DNA of 49,040 nucleotides from an uncultured Christensenella sp. (GCA_949287685.1 CASEHF010000013.1:1-49040); one strand, 5' to 3'. Shown: positions 40,734 to 48,499, numbered from the stretch's first letter. The notes: generated from the letters alone by a model not told the origin. A program made the numbers and translations.

Positions 40734-40784
40734 GTGGTGACCCAACCGCGACTCGAACGCGGGACAACTTGATTAAAAGTCAAG
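40734..40784 (-). repeat. attR: 51-bp repeat within the intact tRNA-Lys
   Basis: Exact match to 26238-26288; here it is part of the complete tRNA gene, so integration kept the tRNA functional. Confidence 0.97.
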
Positions 40785-40810
40785 TGCTCTACCGACTGAG
40801 CTATTGGGCC
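40735..40810 (-). tRNA. tRNA-Lys (anticodon TTT)
   Basis: Acceptor GGCCCAA pairs with TTGGGTC (one G-T), discriminator A, CCA encoded. Anticodon loop CTTTTAA within CTTGA/TCAAG; T-loop GTTCGAGTC. Last gene of the leftward tRNA cluster and target of the prophage. Confidence 0.96.
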
Positions 40811-40831
40811 ATATACACCAAAAAGGTGCTG

Positions 40832-40906
40832 TGGCAGGGGTGGCAGGATTTGAACCTACGCATGCAAGAGTCAAAGTCTTGTGCCTTACCGCTTGGCTAC
40901 ACCCCT
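40832..40906 (-). tRNA. tRNA-Gln (anticodon TTG)
   Basis: Acceptor AGGGGTG pairs with CACCCCT, CCA encoded. Anticodon loop CTTTGAC within CAAGA/TCTTG; T-loop GTTCAAATCC. Confidence 0.95.
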
Positions 40907-40938
40907 ATAAGGGACTTGCGCATATAAATTGCTGCCCA

Positions 40939-41014
40939 TGGCAGGGGTAGAAGGATTTGAACCCTCGGATGCTTGAGTCAGAGTCAAGTGCCTTAACCGC
41001 TTGGCGATACCCCT
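40939..41014 (-). tRNA. tRNA-Gln (anticodon CTG)
   Basis: Acceptor AGGGGTA pairs with TACCCCT, CCA encoded. Anticodon loop CTCTGAC within CTTGA/TCAAG; clearly a paralogue of the neighbouring tRNA-Gln(TTG). Confidence 0.95.
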
Positions 41015-41042
41015 ATGGAAAAAGTGGCGAACCACTATTTAA

Positions 41043-41119
41043 TGGGGTGAATAGTGGGACTCGAACCCACGACCTCCAGGGCCACAACCTGGCGCTCTAC
41101 CAACTAAGCTATATCCACC
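41043..41119 (-). tRNA. tRNA-His (anticodon GTG)
   Basis: Acceptor GTGGATA with the extra 5' G typical of tRNA-His; 3' side TATTCAC, C73 and CCA encoded. Anticodon loop TTGTGGC within CCAGG/CCTGG. Confidence 0.94.
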
Positions 41120-41173
41120 GTAAAAGTGTTCATACTATATTAATTAATAGAGGAGCAAAACATTCAACCCACC

Positions 41174-41443
41174 AGTGCACCCAGAGGGACTCGCCCCGTT
41201 TAAGCTTCGGCTTTTCCGCAAATACTGTGTCGTGTCGAGTATTTTTGCCTGCTAATGTACGCTAGTACATTGCGCGCCCAAAAAACTCTCACTCCTTGTC
41301 TTTATGAAAAATACTCGCTTAAAAGGCGGGCTTGTGCCGGGGCACTGAAAACTCGCCACTGGCGACTTTTCCTGGCGTGCCCGTTCGAGTCCCACTACCG
41401 CGCACCTGCATTGAAGGTATCGAACCTGAGGATTCGTACCCAC
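41174..41443 (-). repeat. tRNA-Arg 3'-end-bounded cassette, distal copy
   Basis: It starts at a copy of the inverted tRNA-Arg 3' end (AGTGCACCCAGAGGGACTCG) and ends at the next copy. The right 108 nt (from 41335) are nearly identical to the proximal cassette and include CTCGCCACTGGCGAC (41352-41366). The left part is different DNA with a TACTCG/CGAGTA pair and no gene. A 54-nt spacer separates it from tRNA-His. Confidence 0.75.
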
Positions 41444-41605
41444 TGGTGCACCCAGAGGGACTCACTCCGTTACGCGAAAATTTCGCTTCACTTTCATGCC
41501 GGGGCACTGAAAACTCGCCACTGGCGACTTTTCCTGGCGTGCCCGTTCGAGTCCCATTACCGCGCACCTGCGTTGAAGGTATCGAACCTGAGGATTCGTA
41601 CCCAC
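41444..41605 (-). repeat. tRNA-Arg 3'-end-bounded cassette, proximal copy (162 bp)
   Basis: Bounded on the left by TGGTGCACCCAGAGGGACTC, and the identical 20 nt begin the real tRNA-Arg 3' end at 41606. Contents on the minus strand: T-arm-like GGTTCGATACC, GGGACTCGAAC, AAAAGTCGCCAGTGGCGAGT (palindrome at 41514-41528), GGCATGAAAGTGAAGCG. From 41497 to 41625 it repeats 41335-41463 with two substitutions, period 162. Confidence 0.8.
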
Positions 41606-41682
41606 TGGTGCACCCAGAGGGACTCGAACCCCCAACCTTCACCTTAGAAGGGTGTTGCTCTATCCTGTTGAGCTATGGGTGC
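41606..41682 (-). tRNA. tRNA-Arg (anticodon TCT)
   Basis: Acceptor GCACCCA pairs with TGGGTGC, discriminator A, CCA encoded. Anticodon loop CTTCTAA; T-loop GGTTCGAGTCC. First gene of the leftward tRNA cluster. Confidence 0.94.
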
Positions 41683-41846
41683 ATTATCATCGTTTTACCC
41701 TTATAAAACGCATAAAGCACCTTATAATTACAAGATGCTTATTCATAATATCATAAATTTAGATATTAGTCAACATTAATTTGATAAATTTTTCAATTAT
41801 TTTTAAAATTTTGTGTAACAAAAATCATTAACATTGCGTGCAAAAT

Positions 41847-41875
41847 TTGACAAACATAGGATAATTTAATAAAAT
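41847..41875 (+). promoter_or_regulatory. Promoter of the Mbeg1-like gene
   Basis: TTGACA, 17-nt spacer, TAAAAT, 18 nt before the start codon. Confidence 0.65.
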
Positions 41876-41892
41876 ATAAAAAAGGTGAAATT

Positions 41893-43017
41893 ATGCGCAA
41901 TTTACATTATTTTATTAAAAAGTTTGGGACAAAAACGCTATCCAAGTTTCCATTTAATGAGGTAGATGCTTTGATTTTGAGTCAAATGGCGTATCTCGAT
42001 TTTGAGGGGTTAGTAGGGGGCGTTAGTGATAACTTGCCCGATGTCAGGCTAACTACTTTAATCACGAAAGCAAACATAAAGAAAATGGTACATGGCACAA
42101 TGTCCCCGCATATGAATGCACGCCTTTTGCGTTTAATTTTAGATAGCCCTCGCTACAGCGAAATGAGGGTGAATTATTTCCGTAGCCGTTTTGATGAAAG
42201 CATAGAGTTGCAGTTTTCTGCTGTTGTTTTTAAACTTGATGATATCAATTTTGTCGCCTTTCGCGGTACTGACCTTTGGCTAGTTAGTTGGAAAGAGGAC
42301 TTCAATATGACTTTTATGGATGCCACTCCATCGCAGCAAGAATGCCTCAAATATATCGAAAATATCGCGAATTTAATCGAGGGCGATTTCTATGTCGGGG
42401 GTCACAGTAAGGGCGGAAATCTCGCGTGCTTTGCGGGCCTTTTTTCCGAACCGAGTTTACAATCGCGAATGATAAAAATCTTTGATTTTGATGGTCCTGG
42501 GTTTAAATACGATGTGTTTAGTCTAGAAAAATATCAAAAAATTATTGAAAAAATCAAAAAATATATCACTCGCGACTCAATGGTCGGGGTAATTATGCAC
42601 AATGTGCCAAAGTACGAGGTCGTGCATTGTTATGGTGTGTTTATAATGCAGCACGACCCCTTTAGGTGGCGTGTGACCAAAGATGGGCGCCTTGATATAA
42701 CAGAAAGTACGACTCTTAATTGCAAGGTCTTTGAGCGTGCTACTAAGGTGTGGCTGGAGAAATACCCCGAGGCTGAGCGCATAAAAATAATTGAACTACT
42801 ATATAACCTCATAAATACATATAAAAAGTCCACCATACTCGATTTTAGGAATAAGAGTTTAAAATACTTACACGCAATTCATAAACGCTATAAAAGTTTG
42901 GACAAAGAAACTACCGCCTACTTAAAACAAACTCTAAAAGATTATTGGAGCCTTTACCACACGGTGCGAAAAGATATGAAAAACGAATTAAAAGCGGCAA
43001 AAAAGCACAAAAAATAG
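41893..43017 (+). CDS. Mbeg1-like (DUF2974) alpha/beta hydrolase
   Basis: 374 aa. The start (FPFNEVDALILSQMAYLDFE) is the DUF2974 signature. FVAFRGTDLWLVSWKEDFNM is the strand before the oxyanion region, and YVGGHSKGGNLA carries the nucleophile elbow G-H-S-K-G. DFDGPGF follows, and a late His (HNVPKYEVVHCYG) may complete the triad. The family is lipase-like, cytosolic, with unproved substrate. The C-terminal ~70 residues are Lys-rich helix, extending beyond the hydrolase core. Ribosome site AGGTG. Alone in its transcript. Confidence 0.9.
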   Translation: MRNLHYFIKKFGTKTLSKFPFNEVDALILSQMAYLDFEGLVGGVSDNLPDVRLTTLITKANIKKMVHGTMSPHMNARLLRLILDSPRYSEMRVNYFRSRFDESIELQFSAVVFKLDDINFVAFRGTDLWLVSWKEDFNMTFMDATPSQQECLKYIENIANLIEGDFYVGGHSKGGNLACFAGLFSEPSLQSRMIKIFDFDGPGFKYDVFSLEKYQKIIEKIKKYITRDSMVGVIMHNVPKYEVVHCYGVFIMQHDPFRWRVTKDGRLDITESTTLNCKVFERATKVWLEKYPEAERIKIIELLYNLINTYKKSTILDFRNKSLKYLHAIHKRYKSLDKETTAYLKQTLKDYWSLYHTVRKDMKNELKAAKKHKK

Positions 43018-43105
43018 ACAAAATCAAAGTATTGTCTAATTTTATTTGATAAGTGGCGGGTTTTGTGGTACTATAATAACAGGATGAGTTTTATGGAGGG
43101 GAGTT

Positions 43106-43609
43106 ATGGATACCAAAAAATCTCGCCCGTTATTGCTTGCGGGCGAAATAATCGCTATCGTGGTTTTTTCGTGTTCGGTGTTTTTTTATGCTATATACGC
43201 ATACGCGCTGCTCATTGCGGGGGCGCTAACGGAGGGCTTTACGGGTTCAGTTGCGGATACGACCGAAATTTTTATAATGATTTATTACTTGTTTGGACTA
43301 ATGCTTGCTTCGGTCGTGGGATTAATCATTACGAGCGTGGCTTGTGCTAGCGTAAATGCGCCAATTGAAAAATTTAATAAAAGGCAAGGTTTACTCATTA
43401 CATCAATTGTGTTAACGCTACTGATAGTGCTTGCATCACTTTTGGGCGTGTTAGTTACGAACTTTATCAGTCTAGTAATAGTGGTGGCGCTAATTGTGGC
43501 TGCCGTGTTAATGAGTATAGGGCTAGGCAACGGGCGCACCGATGCGAAAAAGGTAGGTAGCGAGCAACCGCAAAATATAGAGACAAATACTCAAATTTTT
43601 AGCGAATAA
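43106..43609 (+). CDS. Four-helix membrane protein, paralogue A
   Basis: 167 aa with about four transmembrane helices, a short cytosolic N-terminus (MDTKKSRPLLLAGEIIAIVV) and a polar C-terminal tail. It is a paralogue of the protein at 43731: both begin K-x-SRPLLL-x-G-x-IIA-VVF, and share F-x-x-x-G-L-type junctions and a -N-K-(R/K)-Q/KGL(L/I)T motif between helices 2 and 3. Ribosome site GGAGGGG. Function unknown. Confidence 0.75.
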   Translation: MDTKKSRPLLLAGEIIAIVVFSCSVFFYAIYAYALLIAGALTEGFTGSVADTTEIFIMIYYLFGLMLASVVGLIITSVACASVNAPIEKFNKRQGLLITSIVLTLLIVLASLLGVLVTNFISLVIVVALIVAAVLMSIGLGNGRTDAKKVGSEQPQNIETNTQIFSE

Positions 43610-43730
43610 ATTGTATTTTGTGTGTTTTTTATTGCAAATTAGACAAATTTTATCATTTATCTAATTTTTCTTTGACATATTTTATACTGTTTTGGTATAA
43701 TATAACTATATATTTAAAAGGAGTTGTTTT

Positions 43731-44261
43731 ATGGAAAACAAAGTTTCTAGACCTTTGTTGCTCACGGGATTAATTATCGCCCTCGTTGTATTCGTGATAC
43801 TCACTATTTCGAGCGTGATTGCGATGACTATGATTCCTGCGCTATTGGAGGCATTGAGTGGTGGTAGTGCAGATGCATTAGGCGATGCAATGGTCGGGAT
43901 GATGATGTTTATGTTTATCATTATTGCTGTTTTTTCTATCTTGGGTGTTGTATTCTCCGCCATTTCCATTTCTCGCTGGAATTTACCGCCTGCTGAGTTC
44001 GACAACAAAAAGGGTCTAATCACTACGACTTTTGTATTCTGTGTAATTATTGCAGTGCTAGAATTGCTCAGTTTAATCAGTGCATTTGATGTTTTGAACC
44101 TGATTCTAACCATTGTATTAGTGGTTGCCGCTGTGTTTATTATGATAGACCGCAATAAGAACAAAGCTTTACTCGAAAAGGCTAAGGCTGACACGCAAAA
44201 CGCAGCATTGGCTAGCCAAGCGAGTGAGCCAGCAAATGCATCAGAAAACAAAACAGAATAG
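43731..44261 (+). CDS. Four-helix membrane protein, paralogue B
   Basis: 176 aa, four predicted transmembrane helices, N-terminus MENKVSRPLLLTGLIIALVV matching paralogue A. FDNKKGLITTTFVFCVIIAV matches FNKRQGLLITSIVL in A. The tail is Ala/Ser/Glu-rich. It has its own promoter (TTGACA at 43672, TATAAT at 43696) and a terminator after it, so the pair is not a strict operon. The duplication suggests a lineage-specific small membrane protein family. Confidence 0.75.
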   Translation: MENKVSRPLLLTGLIIALVVFVILTISSVIAMTMIPALLEALSGGSADALGDAMVGMMMFMFIIIAVFSILGVVFSAISISRWNLPPAEFDNKKGLITTTFVFCVIIAVLELLSLISAFDVLNLILTIVLVVAAVFIMIDRNKNKALLEKAKADTQNAALASQASEPANASENKTE

Positions 44262-44270
44262 TTGTAAAAG

Positions 44271-44292
44271 AAATCTCTACGGAGATTTTTTT
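44271..44292 (+). terminator. Terminator after membrane paralogue B
   Basis: AAATCTC pairs with GAGATTT, 4-nt loop, then T run. Confidence 0.85.
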
Positions 44293-44503
44293 GTTTTAAC
44301 AATAGTCTATTAGTTGATTATTAAACGGTTGCTAGAATTGGTGGGGTTATCGATAATTATTTTTATTTCATATGGAGTTTTGAATTATTGCCTAGTGTTT
44401 TAGTTGGAGGAATCTTTTAAATGCATAGAAAAAGCATCATTTGTTTGACAAATTGGTAATTTTATATAATAATTTAGATAAATAAATTTAAGGAGTAAAT
44501 AAT

Positions 44504-44605
44504 ATGGATATTAATGCCGTTGTGGATGTGCTTTATGATATAAAGCAAGAAATAAAAATGCAGAGGTTAGATTTTAGTGACCAAAATGGTATGATAAAGG
44601 AGTAA
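44504..44605 (+). CDS. Tiny acidic peptide upstream of the coiled-coil gene (33 aa)
   Basis: MDINAVVDVLYDIKQEIKMQ followed by RLDFSDQNGMIKE. AAGGAG is correctly placed, and the AAAGGAG inside its last codons serves the next gene, so the two are coupled. Helical; could pair with the following coiled coil. Confidence 0.55.
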   Translation: MDINAVVDVLYDIKQEIKMQRLDFSDQNGMIKE

Positions 44606-44611
44606 AATGAC

Positions 44612-44890
44612 ATGCTGCAGAGGCAGTTGCGTTATTTAAATGAACAGAATAACTTGTTGAGCGACCAAATCGCTTTGTTAAAGACTCAAAACGATCAGTT
44701 GAGTATGCTAGTTGAAATGGGTAAAGTTGAAATGGCTGTGTTGGAGGAGAGGTGGAATAAAGAGCACGGGATTTCAGTCAGTCAATCGCAAGACAAACAA
44801 GGGGGCAAGCGCGATACTCAGACCAAGTTAGATGAAAAACCACAAGATAAGGCGGGGCAAGGCTACGATAACGATAGGGAAATGTTCTAA
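44612..44890 (+). CDS. Small coiled-coil protein
   Basis: 92 aa. The first ~45 residues form a leucine-rich coiled coil (LQRQLRYLNEQNNLLSDQIA). The second half is polar and disordered (Gln/Asp/Lys-rich). No signal peptide. It sits seven bases after the 33-aa peptide and upstream of spoVG, which has its own promoter. Not recognised. Confidence 0.65.
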   Translation: MLQRQLRYLNEQNNLLSDQIALLKTQNDQLSMLVEMGKVEMAVLEERWNKEHGISVSQSQDKQGGKRDTQTKLDEKPQDKAGQGYDNDREMF

Positions 44891-45001
44891 TTGTGTTTTG
44901 TTGCTGTTGGTAAAAAACGAAAGTTTAGTAGTTTAAGATAAAGGTGTAGTTTATCTCTTTTAGAAAATAGTCTAAAAATGATACATTTGGGCATAATTTG
45001 T

Positions 45002-45030
45002 TTGACAATTTGATTTAAAATGTGTATCAT
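45002..45030 (+). promoter_or_regulatory. Promoter of spoVG
   Basis: TTGACA, 17-nt spacer, TATCAT. The similar TTTGACAAATTGG upstream of the 33-aa gene suggests both respond to the vegetative sigma factor. Confidence 0.7.
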
Positions 45031-45097
45031 AATTGTAAGCTAAATGTGGCAATTACTACTTTTGGCGAAAAATTTAAAAGGATGGTATACCGACTTG

Positions 45098-45373
45098 ATG
45101 AAAATTACTGACATTCGCATTCGTATCGTTAAGAAGGATGACAACAAACTAAAGGCTGTTGCATCAATGACTATTGACGATTGTTTTGCAGTGCACGACA
45201 TTAAGGTTATCGAAGGCAATCAAGGTTTATTCATTGCTATGCCTAGTCGTAAGACTCCAGAGGGGAACTTTAAGGACATCGTTCACCCTCTCAACACTGA
45301 GACCAGAGAGACAATCTCCAAGATGATTCTCGAGGAGTATGAAAAGGCTTTGGCAGAGGCACCGAAAGAGTAA
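45098..45373 (+). CDS. spoVG: SpoVG regulator
   Basis: 91 aa starting [40 protein letters not shown] and [12 protein letters not shown]...DIVHPLN are diagnostic. SpoVG is a small dimeric nucleic-acid-binding protein that in Bacillus affects asymmetric septation and in other Bacillota acts as a global regulator. In-frame codons upstream do not belong to the family and are left out. The likely ribosome site AAAGGA is about 15 nt from the ATG, longer than usual. Confidence 0.95.
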   Translation: MKITDIRIRIVKKDDNKLKAVASMTIDDCFAVHDIKVIEGNQGLFIAMPSRKTPEGNFKDIVHPLNTETRETISKMILEEYEKALAEAPKE

Positions 45374-45382
45374 TGCCTAGTA

Positions 45383-45407
45383 AAATCCCCCATTCGGGGA
45401 TTTTTTT
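45383..45407 (+). terminator. Terminator of spoVG
   Basis: AAATCCCC pairs with GGGGATTT, loop CATTC, followed by a T run. Confidence 0.9.
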
Positions 45408-45452
45408 AATAAATGGATATTAAATGTTATAAAATTATATTAGGAGGAAAAA

Positions 45453-45773
45453 ATGCGTAAAAAATATGAGATAAAAAAGGAAAAAACTTGTCACATTGAT
45501 TTCGTAGTAGCACCCGAAAATGTGCCTGTGACCGAAGATGACAAAATTAGAGTAACAATTCATAAAAAGTCATCAGTGAAAGTAGAGGAAAGTGGGATTT
45601 CGAGCGAGCGGGCGGATGAACTAAGGGAAATACTAGAGGAACAAAGAGAATTTATGCAACAAAAGGTCACTTCGCTTGATGAAAAAGTCATTGCATTAAG
45701 AAAAATAGTCCCAGATTCGCAGCGCTCAACTACGAGTAACAGGCGCCAAGAACATGAATTTATGGAGCATTGA
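45453..45773 (+). CDS. Hypothetical protein with C-terminal coiled coil
   Basis: 106 aa with AGGAGG. The first half has strands (CHIDFVVAPENVPVTEDDKI, RVTIHKKSS); the second half is a charged helix (ERADELREILEEQREFMQQK) likely to dimerise. The end is polar. Cytosolic. No known family; the neighbours give no functional hint. Confidence 0.65.
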   Translation: MRKKYEIKKEKTCHIDFVVAPENVPVTEDDKIRVTIHKKSSVKVEESGISSERADELREILEEQREFMQQKVTSLDEKVIALRKIVPDSQRSTTSNRRQEHEFMEH

Positions 45774-45883
45774 GAACTGTGTAGATGTGGCGTTTTCAAG
45801 CAACACACAAACAATAACTAAAAATCATAAAATTTGGTAAAAATTATAGTAAAAATTGCAGCAATTGTACAAAAGAGGGGAGT

Positions 45884-46441
45884 ATGAGCGGCTTTTTGGG
45901 ACATTTCAAAACGGTTACAAAGCACCGTTTTATCGTGTTTAAACTTTGTGCAAAATGTGGGCTCGTTTGGCGTGGTCTTGTGCACGATTTGTCTAAATTT
46001 TCGCCTACTGAGTTTTGGGAGGGGGTGCGCTACTTCGATGGTACGCGTTCTCCGATTACGAAGTGTCGGGAGCAAAACGGTTATTCGCGCGCTTGGCTAC
46101 ATCACAAGGGGCGAAATAAACACCATTGGGAGTACTGGTTTGATGCTGAGAACGATGTGCAAATGAATATTCCGTATAAATATGCCATTGAGAGTATTTG
46201 TGATAGGATTGCCGCTTCAAAGACTTACAAAGGTAAAAATTTTAGTACAAAATATGTATATGATTATTGGATAAAAACGCCCAAGGATACATTAAATCAA
46301 AATATGCTTAATTTTTTCGAAAAGGTTTTTGCTGATTTGCGCGATTATGGCGAAAAGTATGTTTTAAATAAAAAATATCTAAAAGCCACATATCAACAAT
46401 TTGTTGAAAACGCGCCAACAAAAAGTACTGGAAGTTATTAA
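45884..46441 (+). CDS. DUF5662 family protein
   Basis: 185 aa. HFKTVTKHRFIVFKLCAKCG, LVHDLSKFSPTEFWEGVRYF and AWLHHKGRNKHHWEYWFD are the conserved blocks of DUF5662. Paired His-Asp and His-His clusters (HDLSKF, LHHKGRNKHH) give an HD-domain-like metal site, so a phosphohydrolase-like activity is possible but unproved. The family is common in gut Bacillota and their phages. Ribosome site GAGGGGAG. Confidence 0.85.
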   Translation: MSGFLGHFKTVTKHRFIVFKLCAKCGLVWRGLVHDLSKFSPTEFWEGVRYFDGTRSPITKCREQNGYSRAWLHHKGRNKHHWEYWFDAENDVQMNIPYKYAIESICDRIAASKTYKGKNFSTKYVYDYWIKTPKDTLNQNMLNFFEKVFADLRDYGEKYVLNKKYLKATYQQFVENAPTKSTGSY

Positions 46442-46504
46442 AAGTAAGTTTTTAATAATTTTACATAAAAACAAAGAAAAAAATTTTAATTCAAGGGTAA
46501 AAGT

Positions 46505-46990
46505 ATGAAAATAATTTATTGTCACCATGCAAATAGAGATACAAAGGGCGGAATGAATGAAAATAACGGGCTAACTCATCTAGGTAAGCGTGATGCTCGT
46601 TTTACTGCAAAATTGTTTCATGCCGCCGCCCAAAAAGAGAAATTTACGGCGATTTATACTGCGGATAATTTTCGTTGCCGTTTAACCGCAAAAATGATAA
46701 ATAAATACTTAAATTTGCCTATAATTATAGATAATAGGCTAAATGAACAAGATTACAAAAATAATGAAAGTTGGTTAGAAACACAGGCGCGTACGCGGGC
46801 TTGTTTAACGGATATAATCGCGGGGGCGGGGAATGATGATGCCGTTATTTGTGTAACAAGCGGGCTAAATGTTGCCGCTTTTATACAATTAGCATTTGAT
46901 TTAGAAATAACCGAAAATGCCGCGCGTATAGGCGTACCCGCTTGCTGTCCGCTTATATTTAATTTTGATAAAAACACAAAGAAGTCATAA
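46505..46990 (+). CDS. Histidine phosphatase-like protein with altered second His motif
   Basis: 161 aa. MKIIYCHHANRDTKG occupies the place of the RHG-type catalytic motif, LTHLGKRDARFTA follows as in the phosphoglycerate-mutase fold, and IYTADNFRCRLTAKMIN supplies the substrate-binding arginines. The late motif that should hold the second catalytic His reads VTSGLN instead of VTHG-x, so activity may be lost or altered. Cytosolic, small. Its end overlaps the longer murC frame but not the chosen murC start. Confidence 0.75.
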   Translation: MKIIYCHHANRDTKGGMNENNGLTHLGKRDARFTAKLFHAAAQKEKFTAIYTADNFRCRLTAKMINKYLNLPIIIDNRLNEQDYKNNESWLETQARTRACLTDIIAGAGNDDAVICVTSGLNVAAFIQLAFDLEITENAARIGVPACCPLIFNFDKNTKKS

Positions 46991-47012
46991 TTCTTTAATA
47001 TTGCACTTGTTT

Positions 47013-47035
47013 AAGCACATCACAGGTGCTTTTTT
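47013..47035 (+). terminator. Terminator before murC
   Basis: AGCAC pairs with GTGCT (loop ATCACAG) followed by TTTTTT, 14 nt before the murC start. If it works, murC needs its own promoter or read-through. Confidence 0.55.
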
Positions 47036-47048
47036 CATATACACTTTT

Positions 47049-48407
47049 ATGCAAAATTTGAGTGTGTATTTTTACGGAATTGGCGGGGTGAGTATGAGCG
47101 CCCTCGCTAAACTTTGTGTTAGGTTGGGGGCAAGAGTTTGTGGTAGTGATGACCTCGATAGTGCGGTTTTAACAGAGTTGAATACCCTCGGCATAAAAAC
47201 GAGCATTGGGGTAGATTATGTAGCGCTAGACAAGTGCGACACCTTTGTCTATACCATTGCCGTAGGCGCGCAAAATGAGGTAGTCGAGTATGCAAAAAGT
47301 AATGGTAAAAGAGTCTACGAGCGCGCGGAGTTTTTGGGCGAGATTTCTAGGCGCTACGAGCGCGTAATAGCGGTTTCGGGGACTCACGGAAAAACCACCA
47401 CTACCGCGATGTTGGGTAAAATTTTTGAGGCGGCAGGACTTGACCCGACTGTGCATTTAGGGGGCGATGCGCTTGATTTTGGAGGAAATTTGCGCATAGG
47501 CGATAAAAAATATTTTATCACGGAAGCGTGCGAATTCAATCGCAGTATGCTCGCACTTAACCCAGATTGTACCGTGATTACAAATATCGAGCGCGACCAT
47601 ATGGATACCTATACAGATTTAGCGGATATAGAGGAGGCATTCTATCAGTTTGCCGAAAGTACCAAAAATGTGGTAATTATAAATGGCGATAAAATACCCA
47701 AAAAACCGCTAAAAAATAATGCAAAATTAATCACTTTTGGGCGCAAGAATACAAACGATTATTACTACAAAAATATTTCGCAGAGGGGTGGAAAGTTCGC
47801 TTTTGATTGTTATTACAATGGGCAAAAATTAGGGAATATTAAACTAAATATTTTGGGCGAACATAATATAGAAAACGCGCTTGCCTGTGTGGCAATTGCG
47901 AGATTTTTAAACATTAGTTTTTGCGACATAGTGGCTGGAATTTGCGGGTATAGTGGCGTAAATAGGCGGCTTACCCTCATAAATTGCGATAATGGTATTG
48001 CACATTATCACGATTACGCTCATCACCCAACAGAGATTCGTGCGATCCTAAACACTCTAAAATTATTAAATAAAAATCGAATTATCGCAATTTTTCAACC
48101 CCATACTTATTCACGCACAAAGGCGCTTTTATGTGAGTTTACGGAGTGCTTTTACAATGCTGATATTTTGTATCTATTGCCCACATACGCTGCGCGTGAA
48201 AATTTTATTTTGGGCGGGGACAGTCTCGATATTTTTTACGGCATAAATGGCAAGCAAAATTGTGCGTATTTTTCGAGTTTTGAGGGACTGAAATTTGAAT
48301 TAGATAAGGTTTTAAAAAAGGGCGATTTGGTCGTATGGCTAGGGGCTGGTGATATAGATAAGATTGCACAAAAATATCTTGATTCTTTAAAATCGCCGCG
48401 CGCTTAA
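47049..48407 (+). CDS. murC: UDP-N-acetylmuramate--L-alanine ligase
   Basis: 452 aa, normal length. FYGIGGVSMSALAKLCVRLG is the N-terminal UDP-binding loop, VSGTHGKTTTTAML the ATP P-loop, TNIERDHMD the central motif, and HDYAHHPTEIRAIL and FQPHTYSRTKALL the C-terminal domain motifs. MurC adds the first L-alanine to UDP-MurNAc in peptidoglycan precursor synthesis, in the cytosol. The start is set at MQNLSVYFYGIGG; longer in-frame codons run through a terminator and the previous gene. No strong ribosome site is visible. No other mur genes are adjacent. Confidence 0.95.
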   Translation: MQNLSVYFYGIGGVSMSALAKLCVRLGARVCGSDDLDSAVLTELNTLGIKTSIGVDYVALDKCDTFVYTIAVGAQNEVVEYAKSNGKRVYERAEFLGEISRRYERVIAVSGTHGKTTTTAMLGKIFEAAGLDPTVHLGGDALDFGGNLRIGDKKYFITEACEFNRSMLALNPDCTVITNIERDHMDTYTDLADIEEAFYQFAESTKNVVIINGDKIPKKPLKNNAKLITFGRKNTNDYYYKNISQRGGKFAFDCYYNGQKLGNIKLNILGEHNIENALACVAIARFLNISFCDIVAGICGYSGVNRRLTLINCDNGIAHYHDYAHHPTEIRAILNTLKLLNKNRIIAIFQPHTYSRTKALLCEFTECFYNADILYLLPTYAARENFILGGDSLDIFYGINGKQNCAYFSSFEGLKFELDKVLKKGDLVVWLGAGDIDKIAQKYLDSLKSPRA

Positions 48408-48445
48408 TTTGGTACTGCTTGCTTTGCGCGAAATTTTAAAAAAAT

Positions 48446-48479
48446 ACACTGTAAGCCATCTTGAAATGTATTACAGTGT
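48446..48479. terminator. Convergent-gene terminator
   Basis: ACACTGTAA pairs with TTACAGTGT around a 16-nt loop with an inner CAT/ATG pair, between the convergent murC and the gene at the window edge. Confidence 0.6.
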
Positions 48480-48499
48480 CTAGTAATTGCCACGAATAT

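Larger units (their letters stand above)
26238..40784. mobile_element. Inovirus-like (filamentous phage) prophage integrated in tRNA-Lys
   Basis: The element is bounded by exact 51-bp repeats of the tRNA-Lys 3' end; the excised circle would be 14,496 bp. Hallmarks seen: a Zot/pI-type ATPase, an HUH rolling-circle initiator, a secreted C-terminally membrane-anchored pIII-like protein, small membrane and DNA-binding proteins, an origin-like hairpin region, an XRE repressor and a tyrosine integrase at the tRNA end. Integrase arm sites occur at both ends. No canonical short signal-peptide-bearing major coat protein was recognised, so the virion make-up is partly open. A plasmid-like relative of inoviruses is the main alternative. 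Confidence 0.82.

Noticed and set aside
26238..40784. Microvirus or conjugative-plasmid identity for the integrated element
   Set aside because: No microvirus major capsid (VP1) and no relaxase/T4SS genes; the Zot-like ATPase and pIII-like topology fit inoviruses better.
41255..41706. Overlapping open frames on both strands over the tRNA-Arg-side repeats
   Set aside because: They arise because the duplicated tRNA-derived cassettes happen to lack stops. The translation repeats itself, contains tRNA sequence and has no ribosome site.
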